From: Ditylenchus dipsaci
Taxonomy: Eukaryota > Nematoda > Chromadorea > Rhabditida > Anguinidae
Assembly: GCA_004194705.1 (NCBI GenBank)
Contig: SADC01000378.1
Coordinates: 33,839-97,838, forward strand
Reading direction: 5' to 3'
Length of the DNA stretch: 64,000 nucleotides
The notes beneath the pieces are model-generated. The model did no database searches. It saw nothing but the letters and a program-made list of their open reading frames with translations, and had not been told where the DNA came from. A program made the translations under genes and the position numbers. This document shows positions 1-10,654 of the stretch, in pieces; position 1 is the first letter of the stretch, and the number at the start of each line of letters is the position of its first letter.

Positions 1-227
1 GAGTAGAGTGCGAGACGAAAGAGAATTGTCCCGCGCGCATTTGAATTTGCCGAATTCTCATTTGCATCAACAAGTATGGTCCTTTAAAAAGTTTTTAAGA
101 ACAAAAGAAGAAAAAATCAGGTGGCAGAAAGGGTAGGACGTATCAAAAAATGGGGTGGTTTGGCGTTAACTAAAAAAAAACCACCCGTTTTTTAAAAGGG
201 GTAAGACTTTAGGAGGGAGGGGGGGGG

Positions 228-850
228 TGTTGAATTTTACACAAAATGCCCAACTTTGCGAGTCTCTAAAATTTTTATTTTATACTTTCTTAAATATTTT
301 TTTTTACAAACTTGCTCTATGCAAATGTTCCCCGCGGTTAAGAATAATTTCAGGACTATTAAAAAAAATTTTGAAATTTTTCCGCACCGTGATACCGGTA
401 TCATGGTTTTTCGTATTTTATCAAGATTTCACCCGACGCATAGCTTTATTGACATTAGCAACAACACTGAACAAATGAAACACCAATAATATAAGAACAA
501 CTCTATTCTTTCATGACTTTATACTCGAAGCTCGCTTCTTCTTTATCATCGTCGAATAGCGTAAGGCAGGCCAGGCGTTCTTCCACTTCGTCCACCAGTT
601 GCCTCAGTGCATCGTCAGCATTGAAGTCATGCGTCGGGTTGCTGATTCTACGTGAAATCTTGAAAAAATAGGAAAAACCATGATACCGGTATCACGGTGC
701 GGAAAAATTTCAAAAAAAAAAATTTCCATAAAGTCGTGAATTATTTTTAACCGCGGGGAACATTTGCATAGAGTAAGTTTAAGGAATATTTAAGAAAGTG
801 AAAAAATAAAATTTTAGAGACTCGGGAAGTTGGGCATTTAGTGTCGAATT
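228..850. repeat. Foldback element, arms about 228-430 and 648-850
   Basis: Two arms of about 200 bp are inverted copies of each other. Both carry CCGCACCGTGATACCGGTAT or its complement, the stretch around CCCCGCGG, and ATGCCCAACTT near the outer edge. The spacer of about 215 bp is not palindromic and holds a short GC-richer reading frame (annotated separately). The outer boundary is approximate and no target duplication was found. Confidence 0.75.
503..641 (-). CDS. Candidate terminal exon, acidic 45-residue tail, between foldback arms
   Basis: On the minus strand an AATCAG acceptor precedes an open frame of 45 codons ending in TAG. The product is very acidic and includes the stretch DDALRQLVDEVEERLA followed by LFDDDKEEASFEY. 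Codon use is GC-richer than the flanks, unlike random AT-rich sequence here. It lies exactly in the spacer of a foldback, so it may be a captured host exon or the tail of a transposon protein. No family is recognised and no upstream exon was found. Confidence 0.4.
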
Positions 851-859
851 TCCCGAAGT

Positions 860-1165
860 CGTCGAATTTGGCCTGCCTAGGAAGAGTAAAGAAGAGCATT
901 TCCGTTCAAGACAAAAAGATTGGAATATAGAGTTTTCTAAGTTTTAATCCTTTTGTCTTGAACGGAAATAAAAATTCGACAATTACTTTTCAATACAAAG
1001 AGCAGTTTCTCAAGCAAATCGATCATGTTGAACACGAATCCGGTGTCAGAATTTCAAGTATGCGAGTCTTTTACGTCAACCTTATTTTTCACGACATTTT
1101 TTCTGGCTCTTCTTTACTTTTTCTCCACAGGCCAAACTTCAAGCCGGTGTCAGTTGCCTTTGGTA
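860..1165. repeat. Nested small inverted repeats
   Basis: A hairpin at 900-966 pairs TCCGTTCAAGACAAAAAG with its complement. It sits inside a looser outer inverted pair (AATTTGGCCTG near 865 against CAGGCCAAACTT near 1128; AGAGTAAAGAAGAGC against GGCTCTTCTTTACT). Part of the right side (990-1060) is a dispersed sequence also seen near 22270-22340 and 33860-33900. Confidence 0.6.
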
Positions 1166-1179
1166 AATTTGGCTCATAA

Positions 1180-1870
1180 CTTAAAGGCGTAAAATTATAC
1201 AAGGAGTTTTTTTCAACAATTAAGGTTGTTTTAATCTGTAATTTTTTTTATCAGACACATTTAAGAAAGTTTATGCTTGTTTGAAATCCCTCTTTTTGCG
1301 ATTGAAGACGTTTATCACAGAAATTTTTTGAATGTAAGATTGTCAAGATATAGTCTTCCGAAAAACATGTTTTCCCAAAAAAAATGAGCTGAATTGGACT
1401 AGATAGAGATTGACACTTAAATGGCAGAATATTTATGACAACTCAAATCTTCAGATCCTTTTTGCTCGACTTTTGGATTTTTTTGGTGAGGTTTGTTACT
1501 AGATGCTATGACCACTTTTCGAAAAAGTATTGGGCATATTTTGACGCTATCGTTTTACCCGAGGAGGGGTTTGGGTGGGGCTCATATTTTGGGGGGCTCA
1601 TATTTTGTATGAAGGTCAGAGTTCCGGACTCGAAGTTTCGAAAAAGGTATAATTTGGTCACTTTTAGTAATGAAAATGTCTTGTTCTTCAGTAATTATTA
1701 ATTTTGATCACCAAAAAAAGTTGACATGAAAGCTCGAAAATAAAAAAGATTTCGTTCCAAAAGAAAAATAAAAAAAAATCTATGTAATCTATATCCTGAT
1801 TTATATTCAAGAAATCTATTTTTTTCATGGTAATTGCTCATGATACTATTGACTATATGTTACCGTAAAT
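1180..1870. other. No gene seen
   Basis: AT-rich sequence without a supported exon. The reading frame of 88 codons at 1435-1701 has no splice support, no recognisable motif and low-complexity content, so it is not called. Confidence 0.5.
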
Positions 1871-2055
1871 ACCGTATTTTCTCTGTTAAGCGGGCCAGTC
1901 CGTTTAATCGATCGTTTAACCCCTCGAAACTTAGAAAAATTTGAGGCCATTTTCGAAATGTGTGGTTATTTAACCCAAATCTTAAAAGTAGAAGGGCTCC
2001 CAGGATTTTAAGAAACGCAATAGTCAGCTTTGGAAGATATTAACTCAGGGCTGAG
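1871..2055. repeat. ACCGTATTTCC-family element (P family), left part
   Basis: It starts ACCGTATTTTCTCTGTTAAGCG and keeps the family's internal block (AAACGCAATAGTCAGCTTTGG and CTCAGGGCTGAGATA), which also occurs in the copies at 33520, 43860 and 61363. The right terminus is missing; the sequence runs straight into the next element at 2062. Confidence 0.65.
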
Positions 2056-2061
2056 ATAAAG

Positions 2062-2260
2062 GGCGTAGCAAGAAAAATCTAACGCGGGGGGCGGGGGTGT
2101 ACCTAAAACAACGCCACCCCCCACCCTCCGAGAAGTCATTTTCCTTACACCGTTTTCGAGTTTACCATTGTTTTTAATTAACAATGTTTTTCGAAAAATT
2201 CGAGGGGGAAGGGTTGGTTCGGTAGCTATAGCCCTCTACGCCCCCCCCCCTTGCTACGCC
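2062..2260. mobile_element. Small MITE with GGCGTAGCAAG ends
   Basis: The 199-bp element has inverted ends GGCGTAGCAAG and CTTGCTACGCC. C/G runs (GCGGGGGGCGGGGG, CCCCCCCCCC) lie just inside the ends and an inverted AACAATG/CATTGTT pair lies in the middle. No clean target duplication is visible. Confidence 0.7.
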
Positions 2261-2541
2261 TATTTTTTCAAAATCAATGAGGAAGATTTGTTGAAGAGGG
2301 CACGAAAAGCCCAAAAAAAGCAATCTGGGTTGTCATAAATTGTCAGGCATTTGATTATGCATTGACACAATATTTAGGTTATTATAAAGTAACAAAGACT
2401 AATCACGAATATGAAAACTTTTATTTTTTGCTAATCTCTTTTTACATATTGTACAATTAAACCAAACAATTTTAAAAAATTAGTTTGGATGAAAAACAGT
2501 CGTTTTTCAAATGACTCCAGCCTTCTATTTGTTTTTGGCTT

Positions 2542-5500
2542 TTAACTTTGAAAACAAAAACAACTAGCTAGTTCTGAGCGAGCTGCGGAGTTGAAAGTGA
2601 ATATAATCGCTGAGTGTATGGTCAGCAAAATGATTTTTGATGTGTTCACTAGGAATAGAGTGTCATGCATAGCGACAAAGAAGAAGTGTTCAACCAGGAA
2701 CATGACACTTATTAAACAACTCTGTAATAAACAAAAAATTATTTTCATACTTCTTTTCAACCTTAAAAGTTAAAATTTCAGGGTTACAGTGGGCTCTCAA
2801 TATAGGAACACCCCTTGAAGCTATTATTAATTAAGAGTGTCGTAGCCATTTTTAGATTTTTGAAAGCTTGCGAAAGCACGCTGATTTGTTAATGGTACTG
2901 TAAAATGAGTTTTGGCCGGAATCCGGTCTCAAACTGTTTTCTAACTGTGATAGCAAAGAAAACGTAATGAGAAGTAGCCTTTTTACTAAATGGTTACTAA
3001 ATTTGAGTCATTTGCAATAACTCAAAAAAGTACAAAACGAAATGAAACTTTCCCGAATTTCGGATGTGCCCCTGCGCGAAAAGTCTATGCTCCGTTCTCA
3101 AAAAATTATGAATAAATTCAGGTACCATTGCACGAATTAATGGACTAAGAAAATCTTTAGCCTAAAAATTACAAAAAAACAGCAGGGGACCAAGTTCGAA
3201 AATCGGTACTCAAGATAGGACAGGCCCCTTTTCTAAGCATAGAAAAGTGCAAATGAAACGTGACCTGATGTCGTGAGGCCATCAATAAGGCCAATTTATT
3301 TTCTCTAACCCTTCAAAAGTCCGTGAATTACCTGGAACAAAAAGGTCAGTTCTCTTTTTTTTAAAAGCAGGCCTCTTTTATAGGTGACTGTATTTGCGCT
3401 GCTTATTTTATTGGCTATCAAGCTTTGACATAAATTCTGGCTGAACTGCAAAAAAGCAAAGATAAACAAGTAGATGGCTATCATCACGAATGGAACATAA
3501 TAAGCTGTGACATTCACTATCTAAAACAAAACAAAAAATCACTAAAACGAGTTTAAAATAACGACGTTAACATCTTTAATTTTTTAGATGTAGTTAATTG
3601 CTTTTTATCGGCACCCCTAAAATATGGCGCTAAAGGGTGCGTAAAAAGTTCTGACAACTTTTTTAAACTCAAAACTTTTATTGTTTGTACCAGAACATTA
3701 AAAAAACAAATAACACCACAAGCAAGAGCGAAGAATTTTGAACAAGATAGCTGCATCACTTTTCAATATAGCCGCCATTTGCTTGGACACAGTCATTCAA
3801 TCTTCTTCGCCAATTATCCACCACCGAGGCAAGCACTTCGTCGATTTCTTCCCATGCTTCTTTGATACGGCGAATGATTGGAGCAGTCCTTGCACTTCTT
3901 GGTCTTCTGCTTCTTTCACGATCTTCGTAAGTCCTCAGCTCATTGAAACGCTTTAGAGTTCGATGCACATTGCTCTTGTCCAAATGAAGTTCCCTTGCAA
4001 TTTCCGTGATAGTCTTCCCTCTTTGACGCATTCGCACTACTTCAATTCGCGTGCCATGATTTCTGGAAAAAAAAGTAAAACAACTATCTTGTATGGAGTT
4101 TAAGGTAGAAAAAAACTGGTGAAACCGTTTTCACTCATGAAAAGAAATATGGTTAATAATTTTGAGTTTAAAAAAGTTGTCAGAACTTTTACGCACCCTG
4201 TATACTATTATCCTTGTCCAAAATATACCTTGGACACCCCTGTTGTTTTTTCTTGAATTTCGCCTTGGTCCCCCTGTTCATTGTAGCTATATTAATGTGG
4301 TGATTATGGTAATCATAGTGATTATGTTAAAATGATCACCTGAACCATGATCACCTTCAAACAACAGGGAGGACCAAGGGAAATTCACAAAAAAACAACA
4401 AAGGGGGCAAGGCATATTTTGGACAATGAAAATAGTATAGAGCCTACATGTAGTTAATTCGCTTTCAACCGGCACCCCTAAAATATTTATCCCTTCCTAA
4501 GACACTTGATCAATACAATTTTTAAAATATTTTGCATAATTTGATTCACCGGTCTAGTTTGAAAACTCTCACCTTTTTTAAAATCTTCTTACTTTGAAAA
4601 AAAAATATTTCGATATAAAAGAGAGAATAAGATTCGTTGACCCTAATAACGAATAAACCCAACATAAATTAATTAAGTAAAGGGCACCCAAATAAATGTT
4701 TCAGACCTCAGAAAAGTACGAAAAACATTTATGAGTCACAATTTCCGTACGCTGGCCTACTTTTGAGCCTGGGGCTAAACCTAAATTTGTTATTCCAAAA
4801 AAAATTATATAGGGATTTCGGAAAGGTGGCATTTGGGCGGGGGGGGGGGGTATATTTGCTACTAGCGCTGGTTTATTAATGTTTTAGTTACTTAACACTT
4901 GAATATCTGTAGTCCTGAAAGTACTTTTTAGTGCAAAATTTTACGCTGAGCACTATTGTGAATTTGTTTTTGAAAAAGTCACTTTTTGCAGGTCAGCTAA
5001 GGAAAAATTTGAGTCCGCGGATTGTATCCGCAAAAATTGGGGTTTTTTTTAGCAAAAGATGAGTTTCACATCAAAACTGATTTTAAAGTTTTTTTTTGAG
5101 AGACTTCCTAAACCCTTCCAAAGAAAAATAGTGCTCTTTTCATTAAGCACCCTGCATTTAGATTTTAATGTAAAATAGTATTAATATTAGTATTTATAGT
5201 AATATCTCTATACACTTTTATCGTGACTAACCGGTATTTTCAAATCACCGGTGATTAACCAACCCTAGATTAAAACCTAGCATTAAAAACTCCAAATTTT
5301 CATTAACAAAGAGCTCACTGTTTTTAGGACATTGCCATCTTCACTTTCTTGGACAAAGTGGTACTCTAGAATTTGCTCCTTTGCCAACTAATTAAAAAAA
5401 AATTAAAACCTGTGGCAGAAAAATTGGTGTAGTATCCAGTAGCATATGAGGCACCAACAAAAGACACCACAACTATTTCGATAAGTATTAGAAATCTAGA

Positions 5501-8500
5501 ATAATAGCGAAGTGACTAGTAAAGATTTACTAGTTAAATTTAAGCGAAAAGTAAGTCTTTTCAAAATTTTCTCGGTACTTTTCATAAGCCACTTTTGAAG
5601 TTTTCGAAAATAAAAAAAAGTTTCTGTTCTGTATTTTCAAGTACGTAGAAATAAGTTCAATGCATCTACTGGTTATTTTGCTTTCGATTTTTATCAACCG
5701 GTATTTGCCCAGAACTAGATTTTTTCTACATGAACTTTGACACAACTTTTTTCCACTAAATTTCTATCATATACCAAATCTTTATACCGTATTTCCTCTA
5801 ATAGAAGACCCCTCTATTATACACCCCCCCCCCCCTCTAATAGAACACCACCCTAGAGGATGAACGAAAAACATAAGACCCCCTTCTAATATAAGACTCC
5901 CTTCCCTCAAGAGTCAAAAACATTAAGCGAATCGAAAATTTTGTTGTTTTAGAACGATTTTTTTGTTCCCACCTCCTGGTTGTTCTTGTGATTTTGGATT
6001 TTGTTCTGGTTGTTCTTTTCACTTCCTGGTTTTGATCAATGGTTTGGGAATAAATATTCGATTGGCTATTTTTTTTGTTGTTTTTGTTAAAAAAGGACAA
6101 TACTTTTTTTTTGGCGCAAAAACACTTTTTTTTGGCGCAAATCCACTTTTTTGGCGCAAATTTTAGATTGAAAATTTTTAACTTTTTTTTAAGTTTCAAC
6201 ATTATCATGTAGCCCTGCTTTTCTAGTTTCTGATGAGTTACCATTAATTGCATTATCTTTAAAAAATGTAAACAAAAGGTAAAAGTATGAATCAAATTGT
6301 TACTCTAATTTGGTTCATACTTTTACCTTTTTGTCTTACATTTTTCAAATACCGTATTTTCTCTAATAAACGCCCCCCCCCCTCGTTCAAAATCGTGTTT
6401 GTGGCATTGTGTTTTTGACCCATCTTTTGGGTACTTCTCTAAGGCAAGTTACTACTCATTTTGCAGCTCATCTCAGTAGCTACAAAATGGGTGGTAACTT
6501 GGCTGAGAGAAGTATCCAAAAAATGGGTCGAAAACACAATGCCACAAACACGATTTTGAACGAGGGGGGGGGGGCGTTTATTAGAGAAAATACGGTATGA
6601 TGCAATAAATGATACCTCATCCGAAACTAGAAAAGCAGGGCTACATGATGATGTGAAAACTTTTGAAAAAAATTAAAAATTTTCAATCTAATTACGCAAA
6701 AGAAAAATTTGCGCCGAAAAAGTGGATTTGCGCCAAAAAAAAGTATTGTCCAAAAAACCCGGCGCCTTTGGCGCGACATGGTTAAAATATTAAACACCCC
6801 CTCTAATATAACACCCTCCTAGAGGAAAGTTGAAAAATATAACACCCGGGTCTTCTATTAGAAGAAAAAATACGGTATACCATGCTGTAGCCCTTTATGT
6901 TGGGTGACAGACAATTTTAAAGAACATTGTCTATTCAGTTTTGAGACAAATAGGATAATTAATCAGCAACCAGAGATTTTCGTACAGCTTTAAAATTAAA
7001 TTTCAAAAAAACTTTTTTTCGATGTCCTTTTATTCACTGATATACTTTTGTTGTTTATTGACCAGTGTTCACGCCTACATGGTCAAATAGTCGAGTCGTC
7101 TAACTAGGTATAACAGGGTAATAAAACGGCTTGAGTTCAGAATCCCCCCCCCACGAGGACTGATCAGATCGAGGAGATAACATCATATTCGTGTTTCTCG
7201 ACCCCGATTTCATGAGAAAGCCCGCGGTTTTTTTTGATTCTGAGAAAACAAAATTTTTTCGAACCACAGGGGGGTATCATGGTTTTTTAGTCAAAATTTG
7301 AAAAATTTAAATTGGCGACTTTTCAATTTAAAAGGGATTAAAGGCCGTATTGGGAGGGGAAGGGAATAAAAGGGGGCCACTTTTATGACAGAACATTATA
7401 AATTTAAATATCTGTATTCTTCGACTGCCTCACCATGTTTTTCAACTGGGCCGAGGCAAAAAGATACTCTATATGCATTTTATGGTCAAGAGTAAAAAGT
7501 AAAAAAAATCACGCAATTCGACCAAATATGGTTTCAGCGGCCAAGAATATTTATGTGAGTTTTGAAAAACAATGAGATGTTACACCTAGTTTTATTGGTT
7601 GCAGTTTCGAATCCCCCCCCCCCCCACGGGGACTGATCAGATCGAGGAGATAACATCATATTCGTGTTTCTCGACGTGTTTCCGACTCGACTTTCTCGAT
7701 AAATTTAAATACTCTCAAGCCCCTGCGCCCCCTTCGGGGGCGCAGGGGCTTACGGGGTTGGAGTTGAGATGCGCACACCCACATACCTTAGACATGATTC
7801 CGAGAAGTACTCTTGATCATAAAATGCATATAGAGTATCTTTTGCCTCGGCCCAGTTGAAAAACATGGTGAGGCAGTCGAAGAATACAGATATTTAAATT
7901 TATAATGTTCTGTCATAAAAGTGGCCCCTTTTATTCCCTTCCCCTCCCAATACAGCCTTTAATCCCTTTTAAATTGAAAAGGCGCCAATTTAAAATTTTC
8001 AAATTTTGACTAAAAACCATGATACCCCCCTGTGGTTCGATAAATTTTTTTTCCTCAGAATTAAAAATACAGCCGGCTTTCTCATAAAATCGGGGTCGAG
8101 AAACACGAATATGATGTTATCTCCTCGATCTGATCAGTCCCCGTGGGGGGGGATTCGAAACTGCAACCAATAAAACTAGGTGTAACATCTCATTGTTTTT
8201 CAAAACTCACATAAATATTCTTGGCCGCTGAAACCATATTTGGTCGAATTGCGGCAAAACAAATATAAAAAAACGGTTCACAGCCAAAAATAACGTGAAA
8301 TAAGATGACAAGTTGTAAGTAATGTAGTCCAGCGAGCATACGCAAATCATAAATGTGTGAGAGTATATCTAAAAATAGCGATTTTTAGGCTGTTATTATC
8401 TGTCTATGAAGTTTGAATTTTCAAGCGTTACACACACAGACCGTGAAATTAGATAAAAACTATTAGCATCCAAATGAAAAAAATTAATTTATTGTTAAAA

Positions 8501-10146
8501 TTAATTTTTTATAGCATAAACCAACTGTTTTAGCCCTTACATGTTAGGTAGAAAAAGATCAAGTTAACCAACTTTTTGTATTTCTATCACAAAACACAGT
8601 ACTTCTCCTGATAGATGGTCCTCTGACTTTTAGTATTTATTTAATGAAAGCCCCAAAATCCAAACCCACCGACCATTTTTTGATTTTCAAAAAACATAAA
8701 TTACTCTCATAGGTTATAAAGTTGTTTAGATAAAACCTCAGAAATTTTTCTTCGACAAATTTAAAGCTGTAAAGAATTGGCGGTTGGATGAGACGAAAGA
8801 CCTCCGCCTGTGACGAAAAAACCATTCAACAGTGAGCCGAAACCACTCGAAGATCTTTGTGATTTTTTCGCAATGTTCAGTAAAGGATTAAAAGCTAGCA
8901 GGGGATAACTGAAGTGGTTTCCAACTCAATATTTTTTCAAAAAAAGCTGCTATTTATTAAAGCCCCTTTCTTTTTATCTATTTTTTGTAGCATATTATCT
9001 ATTAAAAATGCGATGAAACTTATCATAAAATTTCAATCAACAAATTTTCGAAATAAAAGTCCAAACTTACTAAAGATCCAGCAAAAGTAGTGGGAATTAC
9101 AATAATAATCTGAAGTAAGAGTCCTGTCATATCGCAAAGCAAAACATGCCCGGCGATTATGAAGAATGCATTAGTTTTAAACAGCTTATTACCCTTGAAA
9201 AATGATGAAATTTAAAAATTTCTGTTTTGTTATATCAATTTTGGTATTCTGTGTTTTTTAAATTTGTAGTATTTTTCGACACTGTAGGCTATTATGAGTC
9301 TAATAGATTACCGAATATTATAAAAGCATGTCAGGTTAGGCAACAAATACATGATGAAAAATGTCACAAAAAACTAAACCCCTAATAGTGTATAACTCAC
9401 GTAAATCGGAAATAACTTACGTAACTCACGTGAATTAGATGTCATTATATACAACCGTTCATTCTTAACCTCTTTTTCGTCTTTTAAGGGGGGTGTTAAC
9501 CATTAGAGAAGAAGTAGTTATTTTTCAAGAACCCTTATGCCCGGCTTCAATAATACAGTCGAACCTCTATATAACATAATTCAATTGACCGCCAAAAATT
9601 TATGTTATATAGAGGTTATGTTATATAAAGTAGCCATCCCGAAAATGAAATCAACCATCGAAAACAATATATTCCAAAGAAAATGGTAATTTTTGATTCC
9701 TCGCCACCTTAATGTAAACAAAGTTCTTATATAGACTGAAAAAATCTGAGTTTTAGAGAAATAAACTGATTTTTTGAGGAATTTTATAGATACATGGACT
9801 TTACCGGATTATAAACCATGTGATAAAGTCATTTGAACCCTCGATGTAACGCCAACCTCGATAAAACGCCACTTTAGTCCGGTCCCAGAAGTGGCGTTAT
9901 ATCGAGAGTTGACTGTAGGGAAAGGTAGTTTTCCACTTTTGGGGACACCAATTTATTAGAAAAGTAGAATTTGTCATAACTTTAGTAAATTCATACCTTT
10001 AGGTAGACCAGAATAAGCAGTGAATTAACTAATATTGAACAAATGACCAAAAAAGTGTAAAGAGAAGCAAATATTAACCTTTTTGTTGATTCTACACCAG
10101 TATTTTGTGTAGTAGATAAGTTGGTGTTGACACTGATGTTATTCAT
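2542..10146 (-). CDS. Seven-transmembrane chemoreceptor, 7 exons, 310 residues
   Basis: Predicted nematode-type serpentine (rhodopsin-like) receptor for chemical cues, acting in the plasma membrane. Exons: 10146-9997, 9193-9071, 8368-8211, 5495-5410, 5365-5319, 3520-3332, 2721-2542. Every junction has GT/AG and phases agree (0,0,2,1,0,0), giving 933 nt with no internal stop. Exon 1 has an N-glycosylation-like N-terminus and TM1 (LVICSILVNSLLILVYL). Exon 2 is TM2 (FFIIAGHVLLCDMTGLLLQ). Exon 3 is TM3, where the DRY site reads NRF (LFLAVNRFFIFVLPQ), as in nematode Sr-type receptors. Exon 4 is TM4, exon 5 the second outer loop, exon 6 TM5 plus a basic inner loop, exon 7 TM6-TM7 and a short tail. 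The subfamily is uncertain (Srx-like is my best guess). Large introns are filled with MITEs. Confidence 0.85.
3633..4200 (-). mobile_element. Tc1-like element with TA duplication, internally deleted
   Basis: The inverted ends AGGGTGCGTAAAAAGTT and AACTTTTACGCACCCTG are followed by about 25 more matching bases (CTGACAACTTTTTTAAAC), and TA flanks both sides. The element is 568 bp, too short for a full transposase. It sits in the intron between exons 6 and 5 of the receptor gene, so splicing would remove it. Confidence 0.85.
3756..4037 (-). CDS. Tc1-type DNA-binding head fused to transposase tail, no catalytic core
   Basis: This 93-residue open frame lies inside the Tc1-like element. Residues about 5-40 are a helix-turn-helix of Tc1/IS630 type (GKTITEIARELHLDKSNV, then HRTLKRF). 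A basic linker follows (RERSRRPRSART), resembling the GRPR-type linker. After about residue 55 it jumps to the family's C-terminal signature (RRLNDCVQANGGYIEK). The whole DDE catalytic region is absent, yet the junction is in frame. It could bind element ends without cutting, or simply be an internal deletion that kept frame by chance. Expression is unknown. Confidence 0.7.
   Translation of the reverse strand: MRMRQRGKTITEIARELHLDKSNVHRTLKRFNELRTYEDRERSRRPRSARTAPIIRRIKEAWEEIDEVLASVVDNWRRRLNDCVQANGGYIEK
4205..4480. repeat. CCTTGGTCCCC-motif inverted repeat
   Basis: ACCTTGGACACCCCTGTTG and GCCTTGGTCCCCCTG on the left face inverted copies on the right (AACAACAGGGAGGACCAAGG, GGGGGCAAGGCATATTTTGG). 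The sequence GGCACCCCTAAAATAT occurs on both sides of the adjoining Tc1-like element (near 3610 and 4470), a local direct duplication. Confidence 0.6.
4690..4880. repeat. End of a CTAGCGC-type element
   Basis: The stretch has a run of about 12 G, then TATATTTGCTACTAGCGC, and upstream AATTTCCGTACGCTGGCCTA. The same modules appear in inverted order at 35410-35640 (GCGCTAGTATAAAATACA, C-run, TAGGCCAGCGTACGGAA), so this is a dispersed family seen here as one end. Confidence 0.5.
5785..6877. mobile_element. Large foldback, ACCGTATTTCC family
   Basis: Ends TACCGTATTTCCTCTAATAG and CTATTAG...TACGGTA are followed by C-rich subterminal DNA. The interior repeats GGCGCAAA-type blocks on both arms in inverted order (6110-6160 and 6700-6745). 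It lies in the receptor gene intron. Another element of the same family is inserted in its centre, with a further hairpin at 6255-6345 next to it. Confidence 0.8.
6350..6597. mobile_element. Inner ACCGTATTTTC element nested in the larger one
   Basis: This 248-bp element has ends TACCGTATTTTCTCTAATAA and TTATTAGAGAAAATACGGTA. It is almost fully palindromic: AACGCCCCCC against GGGGGCGTT, and TTCAAAATCGTGTTTGTGG against its complement. The outer terminus equals that of the surrounding element while the next bases differ. Confidence 0.8.
7078..7145 (+). ncRNA. tRNA-like (Leu/Ser-type) SINE head, possible
   Basis: TAGTCGAGTCGTCTAAC resembles the A box of long-variable-arm tRNAs, and GAGTTCAGAATCC resembles the B box, spaced as in tRNA genes. 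The acceptor stem does not pair, so this is not a functional tRNA. It directly abuts the R1 repeat. Confidence 0.4.
7136..8265. repeat. R1 repeat copy (one full, one half) forming a 1.1-kb palindrome
   Basis: The full copy, about 7608-8158, has long inverted ends (TTCGAATCCCCCC, then GACTGATCAGATCGAGGAG). Its centre is a GC-rich hairpin (GCCCCTGCGCCCCC with its complement) near 7718-7752. An extra inverted half copy lies at 7136-7500. Between them, 7511-7607 is an inverted copy of 8155-8252, which includes the last 42 nt of receptor exon 3 and its donor site. Host sequence is therefore part of the palindrome. Confidence 0.7.
9556..9915. mobile_element. Pogo/Tigger-like MITE with TA duplication
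   Basis: This 360-bp element has ends CAGTCGAACCTCTATATAAC and ATATCGAGAGTTGACTG with TA on both sides. Inside the left end the word TTATATAGAGGTTATG recurs. It lies in intron 1 of the receptor gene. Confidence 0.8.
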
Positions 10147-10654
10147 TGAGAAATCGCCTTAATTAAAAAACAAATTATTTGAGTTGTATGTTTTTGCAAA
10201 TGCGCATTGAGCTTAATTAACATGCAATTTAATAATTAGGTGTTTTAAAAGAGGTGAAACAAGAACAAAACGTTTTGTCAACTGTTTGAACGCTATGACT
10301 GAAATGCACAGTAAAATCAGCAAAGTGAAAACAATAAAAAATATTACAGGCGTATTTTTACCTACCCTGCATTTATGAGGTACAAATTTTTTATTTGGAT
10401 GAAGTAAACTTTCTCACTAACAGTAAACAAGTGACTAGGTCTATAATTAAATTTACAAATTTACAGGTTATACATAGCGTTTATTTATTATTCATTTGTT
10501 TTTTCAATGACGCAAGAAAACTGCGTTTGAAAAGAGCTGTTCTTATTAGACAAGTCAAAAAAATAATTAATTGAATTAATTTCAGGCAAAATATAGCAAG
10601 CTGTAAAAATAAAGGTGTTTTTCGATTTCTCTGGATGAATATCGAGAACAGAAA

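Noticed and set aside
5387..5409. A 22-nt intron between receptor exons
   Set aside because: Too short, and it puts the next exon out of frame. Using the AG 22 nt further on gives a normal 44-nt intron and restores the phase.
8637..8825. 62-codon minus-strand ORF as a receptor exon
   Set aside because: It has no transmembrane pattern, and the TM3 exon was found instead at 8368-8211 with correct phase.
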